A stretch of DNA of 64,000 nt from Prevotellaceae bacterium (GCA_031258195.1 JAIRNF010000040.1:1-64000); one strand, 5' to 3'. Shown: positions 48,169 to 57,260, counted from the stretch's first letter. A program made the numbers and translations. The notes: generated by a model not told the origin, from the letters alone.

Positions 48169-48963
48169 TTATTTAAGCAACTTTATAATTTCTGACACCA
48201 ACTTATCCAAGCTATCCTCGCCATTGCCAACCGAAGTATATTTAATTACTCCTGCTTGGTCTATTATAATATTTATAGGAATTGTCTCTTTGTTTGCGAA
48301 TTGATTAAAGATTTTAAATTCTGGATCAATGCCGGCATCAAAAACAATACCATCATCTCTTAGCTTTTGCATTCTCTTTGCTACAACATTCTTTTTTCTC
48401 CGATAGAAATGGGTAAAAAAATAAAATCATCGTTTCTATATGGTTCAAGAATTTTCTCCGGTATATCATAAAACTCCATTAAGCAGGGAGCACACCATGT
48501 TGCCCAAAAGTTTAAATGAATAACTTTTCCTCTTAAATCCGCTATACTTACTTTCTCGCCATTAATCATTTCAACAGTAAATAAGGTAACGGTATCATTT
48601 ATCCGTAAATTAAAAATGGCTTCGTCATTTTCATTTTTTCCCCTTTCTTCCGGGACCTTCTCTCTGGATAATTTCTCTTTTAGCTCATTGTCCGTTAATA
48701 GCTCAATAGTAACTACAAACTCTTTGTCGCCAATTTTATACCCAAACTTTTTAGCCGACTCATTTCTTTGCTCCCCAGATACACCCCTTATTCATAGACT
48801 TAACATAACCTTGCTCAAATAGCTCATTAAACTTTTCGCTGGTTATAATCTCATTATTATCAACAATAATCACATATTCGGGTTTCTCTTTTTGATTTTC
48901 TTGTTGTGCAAACAAGAAAAAAGATAAAAGAAGCGTAAGATTAAGAAGAAGTAGCTTTTTCAT
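48169..48963 (-). pseudogene. TlpA-like thioredoxin-fold protein with two frameshifts
   Basis: Reading from 48963: a signal peptide (KKLLLLNLTLLLSFFLFAQQ) and an N-terminal domain, a frameshift at GGGG (plus-strand CCCC, 48784-48787), then [18 protein letters not shown] and the thioredoxin domain with FWATWCAPC and LPISIGEK. A second frameshift occurs in a run of six A (48392-48397), then RMQKLRDDGIVFDAG to the end. Joined, it would be a periplasmic redox or peroxiredoxin-like AhpC/TSA protein of about 265 aa. Both breaks are in homopolymers, so sequencing error is possible. Confidence 0.82.
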
Positions 48964-49100
48964 AGTAGTAGGTTTATACAGAAATGAGAATAGATATATA
49001 ACATGTATGCATTACGAAGCCAATAATAAATATACGAAATTTTCGTAATAAACTAATAATAAGCAGCTATACATTGTCACTTTTTATCTGTACGTTAATA

Positions 49101-49137
49101 AACAAAAAGCCCTGCCGCAAGCGCAACCAGGGCTTTT
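49101..49137 (-). terminator. Terminator of the rpsF-rpsR-rplI operon
   Basis: AAAAGCCCTG (49105-49114) pairs with CAGGGCTTTT (49128-49137), and on the minus strand the stem is followed by TTTTTG. It lies 22 bases past the rplI stop. Confidence 0.85.
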
Positions 49138-49158
49138 CGTAATAATCTGTAATACTAT

Positions 49159-49608
49159 TTATTCTGATACTACTTCAAACTTAATGTTTGCCTTAATTTC
49201 GCGGTGTAGCTTAATGGTGGCGTCGTAAGTTCCAACTTCCTTAACGTTATCTTCGCCTACGATGGCAATATTCTTACGGTCGATATCATAACCTTGAGCA
49301 GCCAATGCCTCGGCAATCTGAATGTTATTAACCGAACCAAATATCTTACCTGTACTGCTGGTTTTAGCACCAACCTTTATAGTTAGCCCTTCAAGCTTAG
49401 CAACCAACGCTGTTGCCTCTTCGCGAATCTTAGCCTCTTTATGGGCGCGTTGCTTCATATTCTCGGCATGAACTTTCTTTGCCGAAGCGGTAGCCATAAC
49501 GGCAAATCCCCGAGGAATTAGGTAGTTTGTTGCATAACCGTTCTTAACGGTTACCACGTCGTCTTTATGACCTAGATTTGCAACGTCTTGCTTTAGTATA
49601 ATTTCCAT
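49159..49608 (-). CDS. rplI: 50S ribosomal protein L9
   Basis: 149 aa, normal length. The N-terminal domain MEIILKQDVANLGHKDDVVTVKNGYATNYLIPRGFA is diagnostic for L9, followed by the long connecting helix and the C-terminal RNA-binding domain (GKIFGSVNNIQIAEAL). Last gene of the rpsF-rpsR-rplI operon. Confidence 0.97.
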   Translation of the reverse strand: MEIILKQDVANLGHKDDVVTVKNGYATNYLIPRGFAVMATASAKKVHAENMKQRAHKEAKIREEATALVAKLEGLTIKVGAKTSSTGKIFGSVNNIQIAEALAAQGYDIDRKNIAIVGEDNVKEVGTYDATIKLHREIKANIKFEVVSE

Positions 49609-49629
49609 TACTATTCTCTCCTATTCCTT

Positions 49630-49902
49630 TTACTTCAACATATCGGTTACGAATGGCAGTAAAGCAAGGTGGCGCGCACGCTTAACTGCTTGTGATACCT
49701 TTCTTTGGAATTTTAAAGATGTTCCGGTTAAACGGCGGGGAAGAATCTTTCCTTGCTCATTTAAGAACTTCTTTAAAAATTCGGGATCTTTGTAATCCAC
49801 ATACTTAATACCGGTTTTTTTAAAACGGCAGTATTTTTTCTTTTTCACCTCAACGGTTGGAGGCGTCAAATATCTGATTTCGCTTTGATTTGCTGTACTC
49901 AT
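49630..49902 (-). CDS. rpsR: 30S ribosomal protein S18
   Basis: 90 aa with the S18 core [61 protein letters not shown]. Only one cysteine is present in this region, so this is the non-zinc form. It lies 8 bases after rpsF and 21 bases before rplI. Confidence 0.97.
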   Translation of the reverse strand: MSTANQSEIRYLTPPTVEVKKKKYCRFKKTGIKYVDYKDPEFLKKFLNEQGKILPRRLTGTSLKFQRKVSQAVKRARHLALLPFVTDMLK

Positions 49903-49910
49903 AACTCTAA

Positions 49911-50258
49911 TTAGTCTTTCTTTTGTTCACCTTTATTTGCTCTTTTCTTTTCGGCATACTCTATGGCATGCTTATCCATTCTGAATGTTAAGAAACGGAT
50001 AATACGCTCGTCACGACGATACTGGGTTTCCAGCTTGTCGATTAGCGTTCCTTCCGACTTAAACTCAATAAGATAGTAAAATCCAGTGGACTTTTTCTGA
50101 ATTGGGTAAGCCAGCTTTTTCAAGCCCCAATCTTCTTCGTGAACGATTTCGCCGCCATTTTCGGCGATAATGTCACGATACTTTTTTACCGCTTCCTTCA
50201 TCTGGGCTTCAGACAAAACGGGAGTTGCAATGAAAACGGTTTCGTAACTGTTTAACAT
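49911..50258 (-). CDS. rpsF: 30S ribosomal protein S6
   Basis: 115 aa with S6 features: [49 protein letters not shown], and an extended basic tail ([12 protein letters not shown]). First gene of the operon, with a consensus promoter 39-69 bases upstream (50297-50327). Confidence 0.97.
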   Translation of the reverse strand: MLNSYETVFIATPVLSEAQMKEAVKKYRDIIAENGGEIVHEEDWGLKKLAYPIQKKSTGFYYLIEFKSEGTLIDKLETQYRRDERIIRFLTFRMDKHAIEYAEKKRANKGEQKKD

Positions 50259-50296
50259 AGTGATAATTTTAATGTTTGTGTTTATTTTTCGAGCCG

Positions 50297-50327
50297 CAAA
50301 GGTAAGAAAAAGAATTTAAACCGCAAA
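50297..50327 (-). promoter_or_regulatory. Consensus Bacteroidota promoter for rpsF
   Basis: On the minus strand TTTG (50327-50324) and TACCTTTG (50304-50297) are separated by exactly 19 bases, an ideal sigma-ABfr promoter for the ribosomal operon. Confidence 0.85.
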
Positions 50328-50384
50328 TAACGCATACGCCCGCAGAAAGGATCAACAAATGTATCAAAAGAAAACAGCTGCTTG

Positions 50385-50695
50385 TGGAAACCTCCGGTAG
50401 CTCCCTGGAAAACTTCCACTTTTTAACACAACTACTTTATTATAAATATATTATATCAATTATAGATGAAAACCAAGTTTCCACCTATAATCTATTAAGT
50501 ACTGTATTATTAAAAAATATATTATTGGTTTAAAGATAGCTTTATACAAAATATTGTGATAGCTGGAAACCAGGTTTCCAGCTAGTCTCTCTAAATATCA
50601 TTTGATAATATATATAATAATCAACAATATACATATATATTATCGTGATGTTTTGAAAAAGTGGAAGTTTTCCAGGGAGCTACCGGAGGTTTCCA
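50385..50695. repeat. 311-bp structure bounded by perfect 40-bp inverted repeats
   Basis: Bases 50385-50424 and 50656-50695 are exact reverse complements over all 40 positions. The AT-rich interior holds a perfect 25-bp palindrome at 50560-50584 (TAGCTGGAAACC, A, GGTTTCCAGCTA). The motif TGGAA-N3-TTCCA and its halves recur in each arm, near 50490, and just outside at 50695-50725. No ORF is present. It could be a MITE, a cruciform-forming regulatory or replication site, or a multi-site operator. Confidence 0.85.
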
Positions 50696-50808
50696 AAGTT
50701 TCTAACGTTTCCAGAACTTCCAATCACCATCATAATAGAAAGCTTGCATTCTTCAATAAAGCACATGGGCGATTGTAAAATAAATCTTTAAGCTATCGAA
50801 ACTTTTAC

Positions 50809-50816
50809 TATCTTTG
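50809..50816 (+). promoter_or_regulatory. Putative -7 promoter box for the ABC-F leader
   Basis: TATCTTTG followed by CACC, 29 bases before a five-codon leader ORF and 132 bases before the ABC-F start codon. The long leader is unusual for this window. Confidence 0.65.
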
Positions 50817-50844
50817 CACCCGGTATTAACAAATACTTACTACG

Positions 50845-50946
50845 ATGAGAGTTAACAGTTAATAGTTGGTTTACTAAACCGACACCCCCTTTAAAATAAA
50901 CGTTTCGGTTTAACCGTGCCGCACCAGGCATTCTAATTAACTGTTA
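50845..50946 (+). promoter_or_regulatory. Leader peptide and alternative hairpins (putative attenuator)
   Basis: ATG at 50845 opens a five-codon ORF, MRVNS, ending TAA at 50860-50862. Its end overlaps TAACAGTTAAT (50853-50863), an exact complement of ATTAACTGTTA (50936-50946) just before the ABC-F ATG at 50948. GGTTT-ACT-AAACC (50868-50880) and AAACCGA with TCGGTTT (50876-50882, 50905-50911) give competing pairings. This fits ribosome-stalling control of an ABC-F gene. Confidence 0.6.
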
Positions 50947-50947
50947 T

Positions 50948-52534
50948 ATGAGTATTATTATCAACGACTTGTCGTATGTTCATCCCGACAAACAACTTTT
51001 ATTCAACAACATTACGTTTTCTGTTTCCGATACTGAGAGCTGCTCGGTTATTGGAGATAACGGTATAGGAAAATCTATGCTGCTTAAAATTATCGCCGGA
51101 AAGTTGGAAGCCGCTACAGGTAGCGTAGCTTGCTCTTCACAACCCTATTACATTCCACAGCATATCGGGTTGTTAGGGCAAACCATTGCCGAAGCATTAC
51201 AGATAGCTGATAAGCTGAAATCTCTGAGAGCCATTGCCAACGGTAGTATTGAGGCTAAAGCCTACGAAACGCTAGGCGACGATTGGGATATTGAGAGCCG
51301 CACTATAAAAGCGTTGGAACATTGGAGTTTTCCGAATCTGAATCTTGGCACATCTATGGATAATCTTAGCGGGGGCGAACGCACAAAAGTATTTCTTGCC
51401 GGATTGCTCATTCACCAGCCCGATATCATCTTACTTGATGAGCCTACCAACCACTTAGACCATACCAGCCGTATGCTTTTATACAAGTTTATAGAGCAAA
51501 GCAGCTCTAGTATTATAATCGTTAGCCACGATATCAACCTGCTCAACCGTATTGATACAACCTACGAAATGCGGAACAACGGTGTTAAGCTATATAGTGG
51601 GAATTACTCATTTTACGAAGAGCAAAAAGCCATTGAGATAGGAGCGCTAAAACAAGGTATTGATGCGGAGTATAGGGCTATGCGATTAGCAAAGAAGAAA
51701 GCGCAGGAGGTAAAAGAACGGCAAGAGAAAAGAAATAGCCAAGGCGAAAAAAATAAAGATCAGCTGCCGCGTAGCTTACGTAAAAAAGCAAAAAATAGTG
51801 GTGAAAACACAGCGTCGAGGCTTAAGGATAAGCACAGCAAAATAGTAGAAGACCATAAAAACACGCTTACTGAACTCAAGCTGAAACGCGGTAATACCAA
51901 CGAGCTGAAGATAGATTTCGACGATGCAAACCTGCGTAGTGGTAAGCAGCTGGTTGTTGCAGAACAGATCAGATACAGCTATCCGAATAGCAAGCCTTTA
52001 TGGGATGAACCTATGGATATAGAAGTTTTAAGCGGCGACCGCATACATATAAAGGGCAACAACGGTTCGGGTAAAACTACCTTGCTGAAGCTACTGCTTG
52101 GTCACCTGCAACCCACAGAAGGCAGCATCAAACGCGCTGAGTTCAGCTATGTATATCTCGACCAAAGCTATCAGGAAACGGATGCCGACTATACTGTCTT
52201 ACAAATGGCAGAGCGGTACAATACCCAGCATCTCGCAGACCACGAGCTAAAACTCCGGCTTAACAGGTTCTTATTTCCTATAGACACATGGGATAAAAGC
52301 TGTAAAATGCTTAGCGGCGGCGAAAGAATGAGGCTATACCTCTGCTGCCTGATGATTAGCAACCATACCCCCGACCTATTTATACTAGACGAGCCTACCA
52401 ACAACCTCGATATCTCGAGCCTGAAAATCCTTACCAGTAACATTAAAGTTTACGAAGGGACTGTATTGGTAATTTCGCACGATTTGCATTTTGTAAATGA
52501 AATAGGCATTGATAAAGAAATTGCCCTTATATAA
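50948..52534 (+). CDS. ABC-F family ATPase, candidate ribosome-protection protein
   Basis: A 528-aa soluble twin-ATPase. Domain 1 has GDNGIGKS (about 36-43), LSGGERTK and LLDEPTNHLDHTSR. A long, highly charged linker (about 235-320, rich in Lys, Glu and Arg) precedes domain 2 with GNNGSGKTT, LSGGERMR and LDEPTNNLD. The first Walker A ends Ser-Met rather than Ser-Thr. Its length and linker resemble ribosome-protection ABC-F proteins that displace antibiotics, and an attenuator-like leader supports drug-inducible control. Substrate specificity cannot be read from the sequence. Confidence 0.87.
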   Translation: MSIIINDLSYVHPDKQLLFNNITFSVSDTESCSVIGDNGIGKSMLLKIIAGKLEAATGSVACSSQPYYIPQHIGLLGQTIAEALQIADKLKSLRAIANGSIEAKAYETLGDDWDIESRTIKALEHWSFPNLNLGTSMDNLSGGERTKVFLAGLLIHQPDIILLDEPTNHLDHTSRMLLYKFIEQSSSSIIIVSHDINLLNRIDTTYEMRNNGVKLYSGNYSFYEEQKAIEIGALKQGIDAEYRAMRLAKKKAQEVKERQEKRNSQGEKNKDQLPRSLRKKAKNSGENTASRLKDKHSKIVEDHKNTLTELKLKRGNTNELKIDFDDANLRSGKQLVVAEQIRYSYPNSKPLWDEPMDIEVLSGDRIHIKGNNGSGKTTLLKLLLGHLQPTEGSIKRAEFSYVYLDQSYQETDADYTVLQMAERYNTQHLADHELKLRLNRFLFPIDTWDKSCKMLSGGERMRLYLCCLMISNHTPDLFILDEPTNNLDISSLKILTSNIKVYEGTVLVISHDLHFVNEIGIDKEIALI

Positions 52535-52539
52535 AAATA

Positions 52540-52642
52540 CGTCATGTCGAACGAAGTGAGGCATCTGCCGAATAGAGAATTAAGATGCAAGTATCAATCC
52601 TAACATTAAGTAAGCAGATTCTTCCTTGTGGTCGGCATGACG
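52540..52642. repeat. Palindromic element, tandem copy 1
   Basis: CGTCATGTCGAACGAAGTGA to GGTCGGCATGACG, with a central segment GAATAGAGAATTAAGATGCA. It is nearly identical to copy 2, which begins 113 bases later. It lies 5 bases after the ABC-F stop. Confidence 0.82.
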
Positions 52643-52652
52643 GTAAATCTAA

Positions 52653-52755
52653 CGTCATGCCGAACGAAGTGAGGCATCTGCCGAATGGAGAATTAAAATG
52701 CAAGTATCAATCCTAGTATGAAGTAAGCAAATTCCTCCTTGTAGTCGGAATGACG
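52653..52755. repeat. Palindromic element, tandem copy 2
   Basis: A direct repeat of copy 1 at a 113-base period, differing at scattered positions only. The two copies and the slyD promoter fill the intergenic gap 52535-52899. Confidence 0.82.
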
Positions 52756-52857
52756 TCAGAACGGTAGCTTAACCTCTCATATAACCTATCGCAAATAAAT
52801 TCGTTTGTATTAACACTTAACACATTAGGCTTATCGATGTATTACAGAGAAATAAGC

Positions 52858-52865
52858 TACCTTTG
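52858..52865 (+). promoter_or_regulatory. Putative -7 promoter box for slyD
   Basis: TACCTTTG followed by CACC, 34 bases before the slyD ATG. Confidence 0.6.
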
Positions 52866-52899
52866 CACCTTAATTATACACATAACATCTCTTTAACGA

Positions 52900-53448
52900 A
52901 TGAAAATAGAAAAATACAAAGTAGCATCTGTAAGCTACATATTAAAAAGCGGTGGCGAAGTTGTTGAGACTGTTGATGCACAGAACCCTATGACTTTTAT
53001 TTTTGGAGTGGGCTACCTTCTTCCAAAATTCGAAGATAATATAGAGCACAAATCTCCCGGCGATAAGTTCGATTTTGAATTACCTTGCGAAGATGCATAC
53101 GGCGCTATCGTTCCCGATGCCATTGTTGAGCTAAACAAAGATATGTTTACCGAAGAAAACGGACAAGTAAACGAAGAGCTGTTTAAAGTAGGAACCATTA
53201 TTCCTCTTCGCGATAACGAAGGTAACCGTTTTGATGGTCGTGTTACCGAGGTTAAAGACAACAGCCTGATGATAGACCTTAACCATCCGATGGCAGGTAA
53301 AGATCTGCATTTTACAGGAGAGGTTATTGAAGTTCGTAATGCTACCGAGCAAGAGCTGGCATCGTTGGAAAGCGGTTGCGGTTGCGGCTGTGGTTGCGGA
53401 GGCGATGGCTGTGGCGATGGTGATTGCGGCGGACATCATCACCATTAA
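52900..53448 (+). CDS. slyD: FKBP-type peptidyl-prolyl isomerase SlyD-like
   Basis: 182 aa. The FKBP core is interrupted by an insert-in-flap chaperone domain (about 70-130), as in SlyD. The C-terminal tail (about 159-182) is made almost wholly of Gly, Cys, Asp and His and ends in four histidines, typical of a nickel-binding SlyD. In E. coli SlyD feeds nickel to NiFe-hydrogenase maturation. Here the nearby catalytic hydrogenase is the iron-only type, so the metal role may be general. No signal peptide. Confidence 0.9.
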   Translation: MKIEKYKVASVSYILKSGGEVVETVDAQNPMTFIFGVGYLLPKFEDNIEHKSPGDKFDFELPCEDAYGAIVPDAIVELNKDMFTEENGQVNEELFKVGTIIPLRDNEGNRFDGRVTEVKDNSLMIDLNHPMAGKDLHFTGEVIEVRNATEQELASLESGCGCGCGCGGDGCGDGDCGGHHHH

Positions 53449-53573
53449 ATATTAACAATACTAGCATTTAAGCAAATAGAACAAAGATTTAAAGAACAAA
53501 GAATAAAGACTATTACTAATTAGAGTATATAAAATCTTTGCTCTTTTATCTTTTCTTCTTTAATCTATACAGA

Positions 53574-55958
53574 ATGTTTAAGCATATCATATCTTTAATC
53601 GACAAGACGTTATGGAAATATCGCTTACCGATTTTAGTATCTATACCTCTACTATGGTATGCTTTCTGTTTACCCAGAGAGCTTTTCAACGACCCGTGCA
53701 GCACCGTTTTAGAAGACACTAACGGAGAACTGCTGGGTGCTAAAATTGCAGCAGATGGACAATGGCGTTTCCCGATGGGAGAAAAAGTACCAGATAAATT
53801 TGCCAAAGCCATTGTTGCCTATGAAGACAGGCGCTTTTACTCCCATCAAGGTTTCGATTTTATTGCTATTGGGCGCGCTTTAGTGCAAAATATAAAAACT
53901 AAAAGTATAGCCGAAGGCGGTAGTACGCTTAGCATGCAGGTAATACGCCTTTCGCGAAAAGGTAAATCGCGTAACATTAAAGAGAAAATAGTAGAGCTAA
54001 TACTAGCCTCCAGATTAGAGCTACGCTACACTAAAGACGAAATACTTGCCCTGTATGCTGCCAATGCACCATTCGGTGGAAATGTTGTAGGTGTAGAAGC
54101 AGCAGCATGGCGCTACTATGGTCGTTCTGCCAACGATTTGTCGTGGGGAGAGGCAGCAACATTAGCCGTATTACCTAACGCTCCGTCAATTATCCATCCC
54201 GGCAGAAACAGAGAACAGCTGCTTGCCAAAAGAAACCGGCTAATAGATATGCTAAGAGACGATGGGCATCTGGATTCTGAAAGTGCGGAACTGGCAAAAC
54301 ACGAACCTCTTCCTATTCAGCCTATACCCTTACCTATGGATGCTCAGCACCTGCTAGACAGAGTTGCTGTTAACCATAAGGGTAAAAGAGTACAAAGCAC
54401 TATTGACCAGCATTTGCAAAATCGTACAGGTAAGCTGCTAAACAGGTATGTTGCCGATTTTCGTTCGAATAAAATCAACAATGCTGCTGCTATTGTTGTA
54501 GAAATTAAAACGGGTAATGTAATAGCCTATGTTGGCAATGCAACAGACGACGGAGAAGGCGAACATGGCTCTAATGTAGATATAATAATGGCTCCGAGAA
54601 GTACAGGCAGCATACTTAAACCTTTTCTATTTGCCGCGATGATAGACGAAGGCTCTATTCTATCAACAACGCTTATACCCGATTATCCGTTACATATTGC
54701 TGGTTTTTCGCCAAACAACTACAACAAAACGTTTGATGGTGCAGTAACGGCAAAAGCAGCGTTGGCTAGATCTTTAAACGTTCCGTCCGTACGTATGCTG
54801 CAAAGCTACAACGTAGAAAAATTCCACCGCTTGCTGAAACAGCTGGGCATGACTACGCTTACCAAACCGTCAAGCCATTACGGATTATCGCTTATACTTG
54901 GCGGGGCAGAAGGCAGACTATGGGATATTACTAATATGTATGTGTATATGGCTCGTACATTAAACCATTTCAGGGAAAATGAGAGCATGTACGATCCTGC
55001 CGATTTGAATAGTATTAATTTTTATAAGAATATAGAAAAAGCCAGAACTGGCAAACTAGAAAAAAGTACCCTGCTAAGTGCAGCAGCCTGCTGGCAAACT
55101 GTTGAAGCATTATCGGAAGTTAACAGACCCGAAGAAGAAGCATCGTGGAAAGTATTCTCATCGAGCAGAAAAGTAGCATGGAAAACAGGTACAAGCTACG
55201 GCAACCGTGATGCCTGGGCTGTTGGCATTACTCCGCATTATGCTGTTGGCGTATGGGTAGGTAACGCAAATGGCGAAGGACGCCCGCTACTGACAGGCGT
55301 AGGATATGCAGCTCCATTGCTTTTTGAACTATTCGGCTTACTACCAAAATCGAACGAATGGTTTAATAGACCGTATGATGAGCTGAGGAAGATTGCAGTA
55401 TGCGGTAAGAGCGGTTACCCTGCATCCGACTTATGCGAGCAGATTGACTCTATGTGGGTAGCCGAAAAAGGAACGGATCCGCAACCTTGCCCCCATCATA
55501 TACGAGTTCACTTAGATCAAGAAGAGCGTTATAGAGTAAGTAGCGATTGCTATCCGGTAAGCCAGATGGTAACAAAATCGTGGTTTGTGCTTCCCCCCGC
55601 GCAAGAGTGGTATTACCGTAACTCACATCCCGATTACCGTACGCTACCACCGCTGCATCCAAAATGTTTAAATACGGAATCTTACAATCCTATTGAGTTG
55701 ATATACCCCTCCAGAAATACCGAAATCGTTATTGCAAAGCAGCTGGATGGCGAGGAAGGGAAAGTTGTATTTCAGGCTGCACACCGCGATAGAAATGCCA
55801 CTATATTTTGGCATATAGACGATGAATATGCCGGCACTACAATTAATGAACATCGTATTGCGCTTGCTCTCCAAGCGGGCAACCACAGGCTGCATCTTAT
55901 CGATGAAAATGGCAACACGCTTACTATGCGTTTTACAGTTAAGGATAAAGAAGATTAA
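53574..55958 (+). CDS. pbpC: Penicillin-binding protein 1C (bifunctional glycosyltransferase/transpeptidase)
   Basis: About 794 aa. A membrane anchor (about 14-33) precedes the GT51 glycosyltransferase domain (EDRRFYSHQGFDF, GGSTLSMQVIRL, NAPFGGNVVGVEAA). The transpeptidase follows, with SxxK in RSTGSILKPF and KTGT in WKTGTSYGNRDAW. The C-terminal ~90 residues form the PBP1C BiPBP_C domain. It polymerises and crosslinks peptidoglycan. An upstream in-frame TTG at 53538 is less likely than the ATG at 53574. Confidence 0.94.
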   Translation: MFKHIISLIDKTLWKYRLPILVSIPLLWYAFCLPRELFNDPCSTVLEDTNGELLGAKIAADGQWRFPMGEKVPDKFAKAIVAYEDRRFYSHQGFDFIAIGRALVQNIKTKSIAEGGSTLSMQVIRLSRKGKSRNIKEKIVELILASRLELRYTKDEILALYAANAPFGGNVVGVEAAAWRYYGRSANDLSWGEAATLAVLPNAPSIIHPGRNREQLLAKRNRLIDMLRDDGHLDSESAELAKHEPLPIQPIPLPMDAQHLLDRVAVNHKGKRVQSTIDQHLQNRTGKLLNRYVADFRSNKINNAAAIVVEIKTGNVIAYVGNATDDGEGEHGSNVDIIMAPRSTGSILKPFLFAAMIDEGSILSTTLIPDYPLHIAGFSPNNYNKTFDGAVTAKAALARSLNVPSVRMLQSYNVEKFHRLLKQLGMTTLTKPSSHYGLSLILGGAEGRLWDITNMYVYMARTLNHFRENESMYDPADLNSINFYKNIEKARTGKLEKSTLLSAAACWQTVEALSEVNRPEEEASWKVFSSSRKVAWKTGTSYGNRDAWAVGITPHYAVGVWVGNANGEGRPLLTGVGYAAPLLFELFGLLPKSNEWFNRPYDELRKIAVCGKSGYPASDLCEQIDSMWVAEKGTDPQPCPHHIRVHLDQEERYRVSSDCYPVSQMVTKSWFVLPPAQEWYYRNSHPDYRTLPPLHPKCLNTESYNPIELIYPSRNTEIVIAKQLDGEEGKVVFQAAHRDRNATIFWHIDDEYAGTTINEHRIALALQAGNHRLHLIDENGNTLTMRFTVKDKED

Positions 55959-55989
55959 GCCATCATTCCAAGCGTAATGAGGGATTTGT

Positions 55990-56121
55990 CGTCATTTCGA
56001 GCGCAGCGAGAAATCTCCTGAAACGAGAATCACGATACACGATTTAAAAATTCTTTTTCTTGATACCTAATATCTAATTTGTGCCGCTAATGAACAGATT
56101 TCTCGCTGCGCTCGAAATGAC
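55990..56121. repeat. Intact long palindromic element (reference copy)
   Basis: Left arm CGTCATTTCGAGCGCAGCGA and right arm TCGCTGCGCTCGAAATGAC surround an 80-base centre with CACGATTTAAAAATTC and CTAATTTGTGCCGCTAATGA. Both split fragments at 13481-13563 and 34931-34979 align to this copy end to end. A short degenerate extra arm precedes it at 55963. Confidence 0.85.
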
Positions 56122-56133
56122 ATTCTATACCAA

Positions 56134-57102
56134 TTAGTCTTTAAATACCGCCACTACGCTTTCTCCCGTAGATTTAGCCCAACCTCTATGCATTCCGTTT
56201 GTGCTAAACTCTAAAGCAATACTGCCATCTTTATCCACACAAATAACACCGCCCCCGCTATAGCCTTTAAGATTATTCATCTTCTTATGAATAACCTCGC
56301 CTGCGGCTTCTTGCACAGACATCCCCTTATACTCCATTAACCGAGCGATATCGCTTGCTACGGTGTAACGAATAAAGAACTCTCCATGCCCTGTTCCGGA
56401 AACAGCGCACGAAGTATTACTGGCATATGTTCCTGCACCAATAATCGGAACATCTCCCACCCTGCCATATTTCTTACCGCTCATACCGCCTGTAGAGGTT
56501 GCTGCTGCAAGGCTACCATGTTGGTCTAACGCCACGCAGCCAACTGTTCCAAATTTTTCGTTCTTGTCCTTATCAAACATTTCAACCATTGCCAGCTCAT
56601 CTTTTGATACTCTAAAATAGCCACTATCAACCATCTCTAAGCCCTGCTCTCTGGCAAACTTCGAAGCGCCAATACCCGTAAGTATTACATGTGGAGAATT
56701 ATCCATTACCGCTTTTGCAGCCTTAATCGGATTCTTTATATCACCAACATTTATTACCGCACCGGCATCAAGATCAATACCACTCATTATGGCAGCATCC
56801 AGCTCATTTCTATTATCGGCGGTAAATACAGCGCCACGCCCGGCATTAAACAAAGGGCAGTCCTCTAAATAAACCACAACAGCCTCCACGGCATCTAGCG
56901 ATGTACCGCCTTTTTCTAGTATAGCAACACCTATATCAAGCGCCCTTTGCAGCCCTTGTTTATATCGCTGCTCTCTCTCGGGCGATATCCTGTCTCGAGA
57001 CATTGCTCCTGCCCCGCCGTGAAGAGCGATAGACCACTTCCCTTGCGCCATACATGGGAATGACAATACAATAAATGTAAGAAAGATGAAAACTTTTTTC
57101 AT
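56134..57102 (-). CDS. Isoaspartyl peptidase/L-asparaginase (Ntn-hydrolase, exported)
   Basis: 322 aa. A signal peptide (residues 1-19, ending PCMAQ) directs it to the periplasm. SIALHGGAGAM (about 24-34) is typical of the family. The autocatalytic nucleophile is the threonine of GTVGCVALD (about residue 191), and GTGHGEFFIR closes the active site. It cleaves beta-aspartyl dipeptides and asparagine. It is a single gene with no operon partner. Confidence 0.93.
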   Translation of the reverse strand: MKKVFIFLTFIVLSFPCMAQGKWSIALHGGAGAMSRDRISPEREQRYKQGLQRALDIGVAILEKGGTSLDAVEAVVVYLEDCPLFNAGRGAVFTADNRNELDAAIMSGIDLDAGAVINVGDIKNPIKAAKAVMDNSPHVILTGIGASKFAREQGLEMVDSGYFRVSKDELAMVEMFDKDKNEKFGTVGCVALDQHGSLAAATSTGGMSGKKYGRVGDVPIIGAGTYASNTSCAVSGTGHGEFFIRYTVASDIARLMEYKGMSVQEAAGEVIHKKMNNLKGYSGGGVICVDKDGSIALEFSTNGMHRGWAKSTGESVVAVFKD

Positions 57103-57252
57103 ACTAATCAGCTTAAATTATACCTTACTAAAAGCAATACAAGATATAAACTATTTGCAATAGCTGTTGTAAAGCATGCAAAATTTATAGAGTGTTGTTT
57201 TAAATACGCATTAAATTGGTGAATAGGTTATATTTTTTTACAAAAAATACAC

Positions 57253-57260
57253 TACCTTTG
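57253..57260 (+). promoter_or_regulatory. Putative -7 promoter box for the antiporter gene
   Basis: TACCTTTG preceded by a T-rich tract (57232-57239), 107 bases before the proposed ATG at 57368. Confidence 0.5.

Noticed and set aside
52540-52755. A possible CRISPR array
   Set aside because: There are only two long copies, each internally palindromic, with no short regular spacers and no cas genes anywhere in the window.
57121-57240. A possible RNA gene between the isoaspartyl peptidase and antiporter genes
   Set aside because: No tRNA cloverleaf, conserved riboswitch motif or strong hairpin could be recognised. It looks like ordinary promoter DNA. No tRNA or rRNA gene was found in the window.
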